Assembly: GCA_009829735.1 (NCBI GenBank)
Contig: CM020619.1
Coordinates: 11,150,375 to 11,214,374, forward strand
Direction: 5' to 3'
DNA length: 64,000 bases
Origin: Pyropia yezoensis
Lineage: Eukaryota > Rhodophyta > Bangiophyceae > Bangiales > Bangiaceae
The notes below the pieces were generated by a model. It ran no database searches. It worked only from the letters and a program-made list of their open reading frames with translations, and was not told the origin of the DNA. A program made the position numbers and the translations under genes. Below are positions 1 through 10,440 of the stretch, one piece after another; position 1 is the first letter of the stretch; each line of letters starts with the position of its first letter.

Positions 1-257
1 GCGGCCGACAAAAAACGGTTGGTGTTGGCCAGCCGCACAAGAGCGCACACATCACGGGGGCCCAGAACATCCAGGCGCCTCCGCGTCTCTGGCTGCTTGG
101 CCATACGGTGCTTGCGCGCCTTGGCAGCAAACCAGGAGACACGGGAGACAGGGATGCCGAGGGCGACGGCGATGGCTCCGTTGGAATAACGCTTGGTGGA
201 GAGCTCGAAAATGGTGGCCTTCTGGCTAAGGGTGACCATTTTGCGTCTGGTAACCAT
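1..257 (-). CDS. Tc1-like transposase, N-terminal helix-turn-helix region (partial at window edge)
   Basis: An open frame runs from an ATG at 257 to the window start (85 codons visible). It reads MVTRRKMVTLSQKATIF, then a helix-turn-helix-like stretch (KRYSNGAIAVALGI, followed by SRVSWFAAKA) and a second half ending ANTNRFLSA. The segment SNGAIA-ALGI recurs in the deleted Tc1 copy at about 61.9 kb (NSNGAIATALGI), which supports the assignment by comparison inside the window. In Tc1/mariner proteins this region binds the terminal inverted repeats; the DDE catalytic domain would lie beyond the edge. A TATAAAA sits about 50 bp upstream. No internal stop is seen, so this copy could be intact. Confidence 0.6.
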   Translation of the reverse strand, partial: MVTRRKMVTLSQKATIFELSTKRYSNGAIAVALGIPVSRVSWFAAKARKHRMAKQPETRRRLDVLGPRDVCALVRLANTNRFLSA

Positions 258-305
258 CGTGCCTGTCGGGAGGTAGACCAGAGGAGCAGGGCCCCTGGGA
301 TAGGA

Positions 306-312
306 TTTTATA
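306..312 (-). promoter_or_regulatory. TATA box upstream of Tc1 transposase
   Basis: On the minus strand the sequence reads CTATAAAATCC, about 50 bp upstream of the transposase ATG at 257 and inside the element. The deleted copy at 61414-62167 has a CTATAAAG at the matching place (about 62018), so it may be a family feature. Confidence 0.4.
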
Positions 313-463
313 GCGGCCGGAAGGGCAAAAAAGGCGCTTCACTGGTCAAAAGTCACCCCCCTCCTGATATAGAATTCGCCGCTCTCAGCGTGTGCCGCGG
401 CGAAGTCGGGCCGCCGACAGGCTCGTTTCTGGATCGGGCAATGATTTTTTCTTACCGACTGTA

Positions 464-2990
464 CAGCCGGACAACGACGTATTTCTACTGTCACTGCCAG
501 CGACTACGTCCCAAGAGTATCCGTCTGACCGGTAATAACGACCACTGGCGCCAAGTAGCCCGCAGCTCACTCTCCCTCTCTCCCCCTCCCCCCTTCCTTT
601 CTCTCTTCTCGCGTTGACGGAGCGTGCGCTGCCACCCGGAGTCTCGGCCTGCCAGTCCAATTGAGGGGGGGAGGGATGACAGACGGGGGGAGGAAGAAGA
701 AGGGTGATTTGCCACCCCCGCAGCGCGCGCGCGTGGTCTGCGAGTGGGGGGTGGGTGTGTGGGCGTGGTTGGTGCGGTGGTCTGCACGGATGGTTGATGG
801 TAGTGGTGGCGCTAGAAGAAGAGATGAGGTCCGGTAGTACAAGGAAGAACGCGTCACTGGCTGATTGCGGCCCGGCGGCGTGGTTGTTCCAGCTCGACTG
901 TGCACCGGATGTGCTCCCGGTTGTCAATTACACATAAAATACATTGCTTTCACTGGACAGACGATCAGTCTTCCTATCAAAAGTCGACAGGTCGCTAGTA
1001 GAGTACCCCCTCCAAACGGACCGAGGTCCCTGGGACCGAATAACACATGAGCGGAAAAAAAAATACTCCCGTGCTCAGGAGAACGAGACGAGTCCAACGG
1101 TGTGCTCCGCTGCTTCAGCCGAGCATCTGATGATGAGATCCCGCTGCACTAGACTGTCAAATTTGGGCTAAAAAACCTCCATGGAGGTCCTGGTGATCTT
1201 GCTCACTTCCGATGCTCAAGACTCCGTCAGAGGTCCCACTATCGTGACAATCTGTAATGACTAAACTATGCGACTCGACGTCGAAGAGATGGGGAGGCCA
1301 TTTGAAGAACTCTTCGACGGGCATGGAAAAACGCGCTTGTGGGACGACTCCCGACTGGCCTTGTGGAAGAGAGTTGTATTACGGTGTGTACCGAGTGTGT
1401 ACCGATACTCCTCCAGACCTCCTTGGACTCTCTTCTGACGGACTGTCCGTCATCCGGCCTCCAGGACCTCTCTCCATAAGGGCTCAATGGGCATGCAGGG
1501 TGCTTTTTTCACGTGTGCTTCTGAATGACAGGATGGATATCGTGCGCTCAAAGGCTCTTTCATAGCGCAGTGCACCGACCCATCTCCCGTGTCCTACCGC
1601 GTCCTCCCGCACACCCCGCGCCCGCTCGAAGCACGCCCCTTCCCTGTTCTGTTCTCCCTTCCGCTCGCCAACACGCCCACACACCACGACCTCTAACCCT
1701 TCCACCCCCCCACTCCTATGCACACCACTGCCTAGTTCTGCCCCACTCCGCGTGTACTTGCTTCACCCTCACCCCGGGGGCACCGGTCTCGAAGGCCATC
1801 GCCTACAGACACCATCTGCACCCAGCAGCAGCACCCTGAACATTGAAGCAGAAGCCTCGCATGCCGTGGGACAGACAGGCAAGTCATGGCGAAGCGTCAC
1901 GCTCAACAGAAAACGGGCACGTCAGGGGAATGCCTTGCACGCGACCAACCCAGAAGCGTCTGCCGTGGGCCCCGCAAAACACATATAAAAAACGTTGACA
2001 CACCCCAGGCAAGACAGTGTGGACAGTCAACGCACCGTAGCCGTTGCATGGACGTCGGCCCCATGAGGAGTAGCACCAACGCGGGTCGTGGCGGCTGAGC
2101 CATGCAGCGGATGCGAAGACCGCGCGTACGTTCTGATGGAGTTCTGTGCATGGGGGACGCATGCGGGAAGCATGAGGAAGCACCGGTGGGGAAGCGAGAG
2201 GTGGGTAAAAGATAGAGGAGCCGTTGCCATCTTTGCACGCACGAGACCCGGACAAAAAGCGAGGCAGTGTGAGCAGGAGGATGGACTCCAATTGGCCGCC
2301 AGAGTCCGCATTCACATCGCCTAGGGCCCACAACGATTGATCGCACACCAAACACACCCAGCGCCCAGCGTCTACACGTACCGTGCCCGTGCGGCGTAGG
2401 GAATCGGAGGCGAAACGAAGCGAGAGCAGAAAAAGGGGGCCGAGCGGTGAAGGACACCATACATGCGATCGAGGAAAGGGGGGGGGCACAGGGGCAGGCG
2501 ACAGAGGAGCAGAGTGGATAACGGTGGTGCAGAGAGGATAGCCTTGGTGTGTGTCGGACTGCCGGCCTGCCGTGGGCAGTCATCGATGCCGCAGCGACGC
2601 GGGGCAGCATAACAGGACAGTCCCGAGAGCAAAAAAGGCGACACAGTCAGGAACGGAGTGGGGAGCGACCTGACAATCAATGCCTGGACGAATTGAATGG
2701 AGTACAATGCATTCTCAAAGGAGATCATCATATATGGTGGAGTTGCCCTCGTCAGCATGCGAGATTCTTGGTCAAATCGTTCATGATTCGTACTGTAGTA
2801 CGCCGGTAAGTCGCCCGTGCCGCAGACTCGCTCGTGTCGCAGACTTGGACGCAGCTCTTGTCGCCCGAACGGCTAGCTCTCTCCCATGCGCCAGGAGCTC
2901 CATTCTTAGTCGCCATTCTATTCTTCACCTGTTCACGCTACGGTGTACCGGCGCTAACGTCGTCGTTTGCTACGGAACGCGCAAGTCGAG
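464..2990. other. Gene-free stretch, no supported feature
   Basis: Open frames exist on both strands but show no recognisable domain and mostly begin with non-ATG codons. Short pyrimidine-rich runs occur at 560-610 and 1580-1740. Two splice-donor-like GGTAAGT sites lie at 2805 and 2990; only the second can be linked in phase to a downstream exon. Confidence 0.5.
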
Positions 2991-3219
2991 GTAAGTGCAG
3001 CTGCCCATTGCCCCCCCGGGATAAGCGGGCACGTCAGCAGACCGAGTCATCTGATTTTTTTCTCGTTGTGTGGCTCGGCCAGCGGCAGCGAGGCGCCAGT
3101 GTCTTCTGAGCATCACTAAGTGGATGGGCAGCAATACAACACTTTACCTTCGGTTCTGACGTAATCAGATTGCCTTCTTTCACTGATCCCTCACTATCCG
3201 AACTGCTCCTGGTCCATAG
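2991..3219 (+). other. Candidate intron upstream of the 3.2-4.3 kb coding exon
   Basis: The donor GAG|GTAAGTGCAG at 2991 and a strongly pyrimidine-rich acceptor ending CCATAG at 3219 would define a 229-bp intron. The frame open before the donor (codon phase 1) matches the frame of the downstream exon. The upstream exon has no convincing protein signature, so the link is only suggestive. Confidence 0.35.
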
Positions 3220-4295
3220 GCAATGCGGGCCGCGTGGTGGCGGCCGCGGCGTCGGCCCTTCCCCGCCTCTCAAACAGTGCTGGTGATGTCCCAGCGGGCA
3301 ATGGGGCGGCCGCGGCGGCGGCCTCTCCCCGCCTCTCAGACCGTACTGAAGCTGTCGCTGAGGCCGGGCGTGCAGGCGCGCCTGCTGCCTCTTCCCGCCT
3401 CTCAGGCAAAGCTAATGATGTCGAGGAGACCAGTGCAGTCGCCGCTGATGGCCTCACAAGCATTCCTTTCAATGGTGGGGCGAATGACGAGGGGGCGGCG
3501 GCAGCCGCCGCGGTAGTTCTGGAGGCTGCCTCTGGGCGTAAGCGCAAGCCGCGGTCTGTGCGGGTTGCGGACTTGGACCGGCTCACGGCGCAATTACAGG
3601 CGCTCCAAGCGCGAGAGGAAGAACGCGCATGTCGAGTGACAGCTATTGAAGACCAGCTGGCAGCGTCATCTTCTGCTTTGTACGGGATTGATGTGCTACG
3701 TGCAGTTGCTGTCCAGCAGCAGTTCCGCTTGGTCTCGGCTCTACAGAGCATTCTTGCGACCAAGATGGAGCAGCGTCTGAAGACCGCTCCCCCTGCATCT
3801 GCTCTCGTGGGGAGTGAGCAGCTCGGCATTGTTTTCAATGTGCCGTTCACGCGATCAGGAATGGACGAGTTGGCCCAGATGGAGAAGCTCAGCTACTCTC
3901 CCGTGGCTATGAAGCGGAGCTGTCGCGCAATGCGCACGCTACACTTCGCCGACTCAAGGGAGCCCCTGGCTGCCATCGGCTTCAGTGACGACATGTGGAG
4001 AGACTGCGCTTGTCGCGTATTCAAACACCAGCGCGACATCTCGCATCCGACGCGTGTGCTGGAAGAGAGTCATACCGACGAGAGCGGGTGCGTTTGGTAT
4101 ATCTTGGGGCGTGACCCTGCACAGGATGAGCTCCGTGTGGCGGTGCGAGAGTCGGAGGAGTACAGTGTGCGTCTCCATGGATATTTACATCCGCTCGAGA
4201 ACCGGGTTGTACCGTTCTCCGCGGTTCCGGCACTGCCCGAGAGGCGCCCAACATTTTTATCATGGCGTGAGGCCCACCCAGTGCATATTTATTGA
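3220..4295 (+). CDS. Unrecognised protein with basic segment and coiled coil (probably 3' exon)
   Basis: This frame is open from 3165 to a TGA at 4295, about 350 codons, but it has no in-frame ATG before about residue 185. The true start must therefore lie in an upstream exon, and the acceptor at 3219 is the likely entry. The first ~100 residues are Ala/Ser-rich with three loose repeats containing RLS. A basic patch, GRKRKPRSVRV, is followed by a heptad-like helix (residues ~110-150: DRLTAQLQALQAREEE), which recalls a bZIP but lacks the canonical Asn/Arg of a basic region. The last 170 residues have balanced composition with aromatic and charged residues (EESHTDESGCVWYILGRD) and look like a folded domain that I do not recognise. 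No function is assigned. The convergent neighbour region on the minus strand is decayed. Confidence 0.5.
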
Positions 4296-4651
4296 GAGAT
4301 GGTGCCGACGCGTGTGGTGTAGTCACTGCTAGCAAGCCGTGTTGCGTCATTGAAGAGGCCACACCCAGCATTTTGGACATGCTCACGTTGTAGGCCTGGC
4401 GCGATACCTTGGACAATTGTTGATGATTCCCTGTGCTTCCATAACAGAGAACGGTCTGTCCGTCACATCATCCGTTGCACCCCATTGCTACATAGCGCCC
4501 CAGCCGTAAGAACCCACCCCTTCAATGCCGCGTGCATCCTCGCCCACGGCTGAAGCTCCCTTGCTGATCGAGCAGCCGCTGCGTGCAGGATAACCTGCCC
4601 GGCGGCCAAACAGCAGCCATCTGTTAGTTTGTGTATGTACAACGCGTCTGC
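4296..4651. other. Short intergenic stretch, nothing recognised
   Basis: Lies between the unknown plus-strand exon and decayed minus-strand reading frames. No repeats or motifs were noticed. Confidence 0.4.
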
Positions 4652-5607
4652 TCACAGTCCGGCATCTGCAATCGGAATCATGCAGTACCAGTGCGCGCCG
4701 TGCGAACTCCAGGGCGGCGGCGCTGGGCGCGGGCGCCCGTCTGGTGCTGGCAGCAGCCATGCTGGCGGTGGCAGCCACGGCAGCGTCGGGTTTGCGCGCT
4801 CTCCCCGCTCCCCTGCCTCTGCGTTGTTGCCGCTCTCACCGGCAGGCTCTGCTGGCAGCGCCCGCAACGGCGGGCGGACCTGCGGTGGCGCCCGGCCCGC
4901 CGCCGCGGTACCGCTGACCATTGCTGATGCGCACATGGCAGAGTTCAACTGCGTGGCGTAGGCGGCGCTAGGGAGCGCCGGCGGCGACCTAGTCGCCACT
5001 GACGGCTGCCGAGCCTCAAAGGCGGCGAGCTCTTCGCGCATAACAGAGCGTAGCAGGGCCTCTAACGGACCACCAGGGCTCAAGAGCTCGTCCCGCTTGT
5101 AGCACATGGCGTTGAGGACGTGCGCCGGTTGACCCCATTGGGCAAAGAGAGAAAGTGTCCCGTAGAGTGCGGAGACGCTGCCGTGGTCGGGTCCTCCACA
5201 TGGGCGTACGGGCCGCTTGACCATGCGAAAGACTCCACCCGAAGGACAAGACAGAGACTGTGTCGAACGACTGTTGCCCACTCGGCTGCAAGGGCGACGG
5301 GTATGGCGCCTTTCTAGCCCAAGGGCGCGCAAGCGTGGGCCCATTGCCATCATGAGGGGTGCCCATATCGTGGAGCCGTGCCCGAGATGGCAGGTACCGC
5401 GACCACGCTGATTTCAATCTTTTGAAGGTACGCCGTGTGGACTGAAGCTTCCAGCCTCGAGTTTGATCCAAAGGGGATGCCCTTCACGTCAATGCGCGCT
5501 TGTGGCCCGTAAGAGATCGCCGCGCCCCATCGCCCGCCCACCATTGTTGGCCCACTTCCCCCAGACACTGAGAGGACCCTCGATGGATGGGGGAAGACCC
5601 AGTTCAA
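4652..5607 (-). pseudogene. Decayed protein-coding remnant in two frames
   Basis: Two abutting minus-strand frames look like pieces of one former protein. The upstream frame (5607-5350) carries balanced sequence (GPQARIDVKGIPFGSN, YLQKIEISVVAVPAI) and ends in a stop. Another frame (5353-4652) carries a helical stretch (ALYGTLSLFAQWGQP, ALLRSVMREELAAFEA) followed by Pro/Ala-rich low complexity. A frameshift near 5350 would join them. I do not recognise the family. Its position, on the same strand as the SET gene and the disrupted transposon ORF, makes transposon-derived coding material the best guess. Confidence 0.3.
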
Positions 5608-6294
5608 ACCGTTGCTGCAGCGAAGGCTTCCGTTGCGTCATTGGATACTCCCCCCACGGCGAGTTGGGACGGTGCGCCGCGCGGACAGCTCAGTTTCCAC
5701 TGCTGCTGTCGTGGTGCCGTTCGAACACTGCCTCCAGCCGGCGCCAGCCTGACCGCTCGCCGAGGGATTCTGCATGGGCCCGCAGGAGCGGTTGGGACAC
5801 AAGGCGGAGAGGGAGGCGCTGTGCGCGGGCTCAGAGGAAGGCGGCCGCGAAGCGCGACTGCGTGGAGGGCTCTGCTGTCGAAAGCCTTAGCACGTGCCGG
5901 CCGCGAGAGGCGAGCGGAGAGAGGGGCGTGCTGTGGAATACACACACCCGTTGGCGCCGGCGGGAATCCAACGACACGAGGTGGGTGCAGTGGTGTGGCC
6001 CCATCCAATAATAGCGGCGTGGACTCAACACTGGGAGGGGAGCCCACTGGGCAGCGTGCACAGGAGCGCAAACGGCTTTGGCAGCGCTACCGGCAGTGGC
6101 GCAGCGTCCCTGCTGCGAGCGGACTTCTGGGGGGGCGGGTTGTACGATCGTTCGCTATCTCTTTGTTGTATAACCTCTCCTCCTCAAGCGTAAACTACGC
6201 TCTCTGCTGTATAGGCACTCCTCATAGCACACGATTGCACATCATCGAACTACTTTCACGACCTCTACCCTCACCTTGCCGCGTCAGTCTCACC
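5608..6294. other. Intergenic stretch downstream of SET gene
   Basis: GC-rich, then mixed sequence with no recognisable coding signature. Overlapping frames on both strands are compositional. No hairpin or repeat of note. Confidence 0.35.
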
Positions 6295-7122
6295 TCACGC
6301 CACTCGCCAAACTGTGTGCCGAGGACCATAGCTCACCATCACCTCCTCCCCCACTTCGATGCGGCGAGTCACGCGGAGGACGCCACAGCTCGGCTTCACC
6401 AGATCCTTGACCGTACGTATGACTCGAAGGCGCTGCTCGAAGTGAACGTTTGCGACTTGATGGCGGCCGGGAGCGTTCACTTTCCCACCTGCGCAACAGC
6501 TGGCAGGTAAACCCCACACAGGGCGGTAGAGCTCCTCAGCGGGCCCAGCCTCGCCGCTCATGACCGTGCCGAGCTCTGAAAAAACCATGGACGATGCGGG
6601 ATCATCAGCAGACGCCGTCCACATGCTGATGGAGGTTTGCAGCTGCAGTGCGTTGTCAAGCCATTTAGCTGCCGTCGTCTCCAGGCCATCGGCAACCACG
6701 CCTTTCGCGTACACACGCGTGGACAGGCGATCACGCGATGATCGGGCTGCCACCTGGATATCATGGTTGACCAGCTGTCCAAAGAAGGAAAGGATTTCCG
6801 CGCCCACGTCAAGAAGGCGGGTTGCAAACACCCCGAGCCCCGCTCCAGGGAGCGTGGAACGTTGAACGGTGGTCGTGTGGGCCGCCGCATCAGCTTCAAG
6901 CAACCATGGTTGCCCCGTTAGGCCAAAGACGTCCCCCTCGCGGACGAAAACGTCCACTGCCTTCGTTGGCCACACGTGCACGGGTTCGTCAGTGATGTCC
7001 ATGCCGCCGCATGCCTCCACCATGCCCGGCGCGTGTACAAGCTCGTTGAAGACAGCTTGTGACACGCACGTGTACACCGTCGTCTTTGAGGGTGGCTTCC
7101 ACCCAGTCATGCTGCGGGGCAT
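6295..7122 (-). CDS. SET-domain protein (putative lysine methyltransferase)
   Basis: 275 aa from an ATG at 7122 to TGA. Residues ~88-118 hold the SET opening motif (STLPGAGLGVFATRLLDVGA, then EILSFFG). The C-terminus (~248-275) holds the closing strand and Tyr motif (RRIEVGEEVMVSYG), in which the Tyr belongs to the active site in known SET enzymes. The middle is atypical: the NHSCxPN pseudoknot motif is not recognisable and only a weak VANVHF remains in its place. Activity is therefore uncertain, and a degenerate or divergent SET is possible. SET proteins transfer methyl groups from S-adenosylmethionine to lysine on histones or other proteins. The N-terminal 85 residues are unassigned. It lies on the same strand as, and 1.5 kb downstream of, a disrupted transposon-like ORF, so it may belong to a mobile element. 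Confidence 0.7.
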   Translation of the reverse strand: MPRSMTGWKPPSKTTVYTCVSQAVFNELVHAPGMVEACGGMDITDEPVHVWPTKAVDVFVREGDVFGLTGQPWLLEADAAAHTTTVQRSTLPGAGLGVFATRLLDVGAEILSFFGQLVNHDIQVAARSSRDRLSTRVYAKGVVADGLETTAAKWLDNALQLQTSISMWTASADDPASSMVFSELGTVMSGEAGPAEELYRPVWGLPASCCAGGKVNAPGRHQVANVHFEQRLRVIRTVKDLVKPSCGVLRVTRRIEVGEEVMVSYGPRHTVWRVA

Positions 7123-7339
7123 GCATACGGGTGTAGCGCTTGCGGGCGGGGACGGGGGCAGCCAATCGCGTGCGAACGGGACCCACAGCAGGGCGGCAAC
7201 AGGAGAGCCGCAAGAGAAGCAACAGTCGTCGGCGCGCTTGCCGCGGCAGATCGTAATAGCCGGCCGGCAGGGAGGGTGGCAACGGGAGGGTGGCCCAGCG
7301 GCGTCAGTCGTGCAGCAACCTGTACGCTGGCTGCCGTAG

Positions 7340-8520
7340 ACTGCAGGAGCCCGCCGTCCGTATGGTCGGCAACGGCAGAGCAGCTCGAGCAGCGACCCGA
7401 CGGCGACAGCAGTTGCTACAGTCGTGTACCTGCAAGCGAAGAGAGCCCGTCGTAGCAGATGGCTGCAACTGCAGGGCGAGCGCAGCTTCTACGGGCAGCA
7501 GCCGCCGACTGCGGCCGACGGCAGCTGCCAGCCGGCCGGGAGGACTCGAACGAGAGTCGGACCAGCAGCGACAGGAGCGCGAGACGAGCTCTGACAGTGC
7601 AGCTGCAGACGGCAGAAGCTCACCGCCGGGAAGAACCGCTGCAGGACGGCGCCAATAGTTGCGACCGAGCAGTCGTGGACGTCCGGAACTCGCCGTCGGG
7701 GAGTACTGCAGAAGGATGATGCCTAGAGCAGGAGCCTGGGGAGACGGAAGAGGAGAGCACTAACAGCAGCAACGAGGAGGTAGCACCAGGAGGCTTTGAA
7801 CAGCAACAACCAGGGGGAGCGAAAAGAGAAGGGCGCGACCTGCGCAACGGGGATGAGCCAGCACGTGGGCGCCACCAGCTGCCGCTAGGGGGCGTCAGCA
7901 GTTGCGATGGTGGAGTCGCCAACGGCAGAGCGCGGCACCAGCTGCGGCAGTCGTCTGTTGACCAGTACCCGTGCCGCAGCAGATGGCAAGAGTCCAGCGG
8001 TGGGTAGGGCTTGAACGGCTGCGTCAGTGCAGCCGTAGACGGCGAAAGCCCGCAGGCGAGGAGTGCTGCAGCAGCAGAGCGCCAACAGCAGGAACTGGGA
8101 TGTTCCAGCGTCAGGGATGGGAGCGGTACGACAGCTGAAGAAGTGCAGTCTCAGGCGGCGAAAGCCCGCTCACGAAGAGTGCTGCAGCAGCAGGGCGTCA
8201 ATAGAAGCAACACGGTGGCAGAGATGGGGGGGAGCGTACAGCAGCAGTGGAGGGGCGGCACCAGTTGTGACAGTGCAGAGACGAACGGAAGAAGTCGCAG
8301 GTCTGGGAGGGCCCAGCGAGAACGGCAACAAAAGCAACAGGTGTTCGGCAACAGCAGCGACAGGCTGCCGTGCGACCGGTAACCCAGCCGCCGGCAGGCA
8401 GGCAAGAGATGTGCCGAGGCGACGGCAAAGCGGCGGCGTTGCGGGATACGACCGCGACTCACAGAAGCAGTCCAGGGGAGCGCGCCGCGCGCAGGCGAGC
8501 TGCCAGCTCAAAGCAGGGTA
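7340..8520. repeat. CAG/GCAG-rich degenerate tandem repeat tract
   Basis: About 1.2 kb of purine-biased sequence built from degenerate units. The phrase GGCGAAAGCCCGC recurs at 8041 and 8157 (116-bp spacing), each time followed by GAGTGCTGCAGCAGCAG with a similar flank. Related but more diverged units (GGCAGAAGCTC, then CGCTGCAG and CGGCGCCAA) run from about 7600. Frames on both strands stay open here because of composition, not coding. Confidence 0.6.
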
Positions 8521-8631
8521 CTGGAAGAACAGCGCAATCGATTTGGGCAGGGGGGTCGAACGGCTTCAATTCAGGCGATTGGACGCAACAGTCGTCCCGC
8601 CAAGGCCGAAGACCGCGAAGTCTCCGCGAAG

Positions 8632-10440
8632 TCAATCTGACGGGCTACGGCATGCATCTCCCACAGCGCGACATATGCGGCGAGTGCGGCGAGACGTGCG
8701 CGCCATTCCCACGTCCGCGCTGCTGCCGTCGAGGCCGTAACGGCAGCCACCAATGCCGGGCACACGATAGTTGCAAAGGGGACAGGGCGACTTAGCCCCG
8801 TAGCCCATCATCTTGCTGCTTTTCTTAACTTGCAGGTAGTTGCCTACAAACATGGCCACGTCGGCGAGCACACGTACTGCGGCCCCATCTGGTCGGCGGC
8901 ACGGCCAGCCACTCGTAGCTCCCTCAACCGGGTCGGCCGTGACTGCCTCCAGCACCAGGTCAGAGTCCACCCTGGCGGGCGCCACTGCAATCACACGACA
9001 CGCGTGGCTGTTCCGCCTGTCTCGGAACAGCCATGACAAGTAGCTCATGTAGACGCCTGCCAGGGAGGCTCTGTTGCCAACGCGGGACTGAAAGTCGTCT
9101 GTGTTAAAGCACAGGCTTACAATGATGAAGGGCATGCCGTCTTTCATTCCGCTGATGTCGCACCGCGGTCGGTTGGCACTGCCTGCCCCACCCTGACCTG
9201 CATGACCGCGATGCACAACTCTCAGCTGCAGCACTGCCTGCACAGCTGCACCGTCTTCGAAGAACCAACAGAGCGCAGGGAGCTCGTCGGAAAGCCAGTG
9301 ACGCCCAACTACCCAGCCAGAAGCCCCCGTGTCGTTCACGCCCTCGCAAATGACGACGAAGTCTCCAGCGTGCACTCCGTCACCAGGTGCAACACCGGCC
9401 GCATGAGAGCAGAAGTACGCTTTTTGAACCTTGACGCGTTAACCGGGATGGGGAGCTAGCAGCACGACGTCGATGACGTCACCAACGTCGACGTCAGCAT
9501 CGCCCAAGGAAAAACGGGAAACCAACTTGTCAGACAGTAGGGCCGCGCTGCGGTCTTGAAAGAACGGGGAATCCACAAACTCAGGCTCGCGACTGCTCTG
9601 CGGCCGCTTCTCCGCTGCCAGAAACTTCCCAGACGTGTCGGCAAACATCATGTCACGACGTACGTGCGTGCTCGGCGCAACGAATTGGACTTCGACGGGA
9701 CCGTCGCCATCAGGAAGATCTGCCTTAAACTGACTGGTCGTAAGCAGCCAAGGTTGTACAAGCGGTGCGATAGAACGTCTTACCTTGCTGAGCGACGGCA
9801 GAAGAGTGGGTGAGGCAATGTTGAAACCGTGGCGGGCCATGTCGTAGTGCTCCTCGGTCAAGGGGTGCTGCCCACGCAGCATGAGATATCCGTAGAAGTC
9901 CTCAATGCAAGTAAACAACTGCGTGCCTGGGGCAGGCAGCTCCCCTGAAACGCCAGGGGGTGAGTCAGTCGGAAGCACGCTGGACGCGGGCGCGACATCC
10001 GGGTTCAAATCGTACCGCTTGACGGGAGCACTTGCTGCCACCGTATCTGCGCTGTCCGCATCGCCTGGCGAGTCCATGCAGACGTCTTCTACATCGCTGG
10101 GGAACACAGGCTCTGGATCACGCAGAGTAATGTCGCCAAATCTTTCCGAGCCTGCGGGCGACGTGCCCCCGGAACCTCCGGGCTCTTCTCGGCCGCCTGC
10201 GGCCGCACCAGCTCCACGCACGGGAGCCCTTGACACGGGCCCAGTCAGGGTGCGGGGCCGGGCTGAGCCACTCTCTCCACATGTGTCGCCTGCAGGATCC
10301 CGCGCGTTTACAGCACGCGTCCCGCCGCTGCTCGCGCCACAACCGAAAGCGCGTACCCGGCGCCTGCTCCGACGGAAACATATTGCTGCATGGACCAAGG
10401 GAGGTGGCCGACACTTCCCCACGGCACGCTGCTTTCCCAT
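8632..10440 (-). pseudogene. Transposon-encoded protein (CACTA/Tnp2-like flavour), split by one in-frame stop
   Basis: A minus-strand frame starts at an ATG at 10440, is interrupted by a single TAA at 9439-9441, and continues in the same frame to a stop at 8632 (about 600 codons in all). Part one has a Cys/Arg-rich N-terminus, an acidic Pro/Ser-rich linker and a helical block (FYGYLMLRGQHPLTEEHYD). Just after the stop, the segment DFVVICEGVNDTGASGWVVG to VLQLRVVH reads like a BAH-type module. Then come GMPFIIVSLCFNTDDFQS, MSYLSWLFRDRR and MGYGAKSPCPLCNY; the last recalls the Cys-pair step of Tnp2/CACTA-type transposases. The family call is from pattern memory and weak. The catalytic half is missing downstream. 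Sequence quality on both sides of the TAA is good, so it is a recent nonsense change or a tolerated stop. Confidence 0.5.

Larger units (their letters stand above)
1..461 (-). mobile_element. Tc1/mariner-type transposon, terminal part cut by window start
   Basis: The minus strand encodes the N-terminal DNA-binding part of a Tc1-like transposase. The element ends with an inverted-repeat terminus whose reverse complement starts CAGTCGGTAAG and is followed by the dinucleotide TA at 462-463. The same terminus, CAGTCGGTACCC, opens the relic at 25942, and CAGTTGGGACCC opens the deleted copy at 61414. TA target sites are the rule for this superfamily. The other end lies outside the window. Confidence 0.65.

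Noticed and set aside
3194-3850. 218-codon minus-strand frame opposite the unknown 3.2-kb exon
   Set aside because: Composition is Ala/Arg/Ser-rich and mirrors the plus-strand protein, which has the more balanced sequence and splice-site support.
7340-8520. Gln/Arg/Ser-rich frames in the CAG-rich tract as a glutamine-rich protein
   Set aside because: Every frame on both strands is open in pieces and the repeat period (116 bp) is not a multiple of three, so a coding repeat is unlikely.
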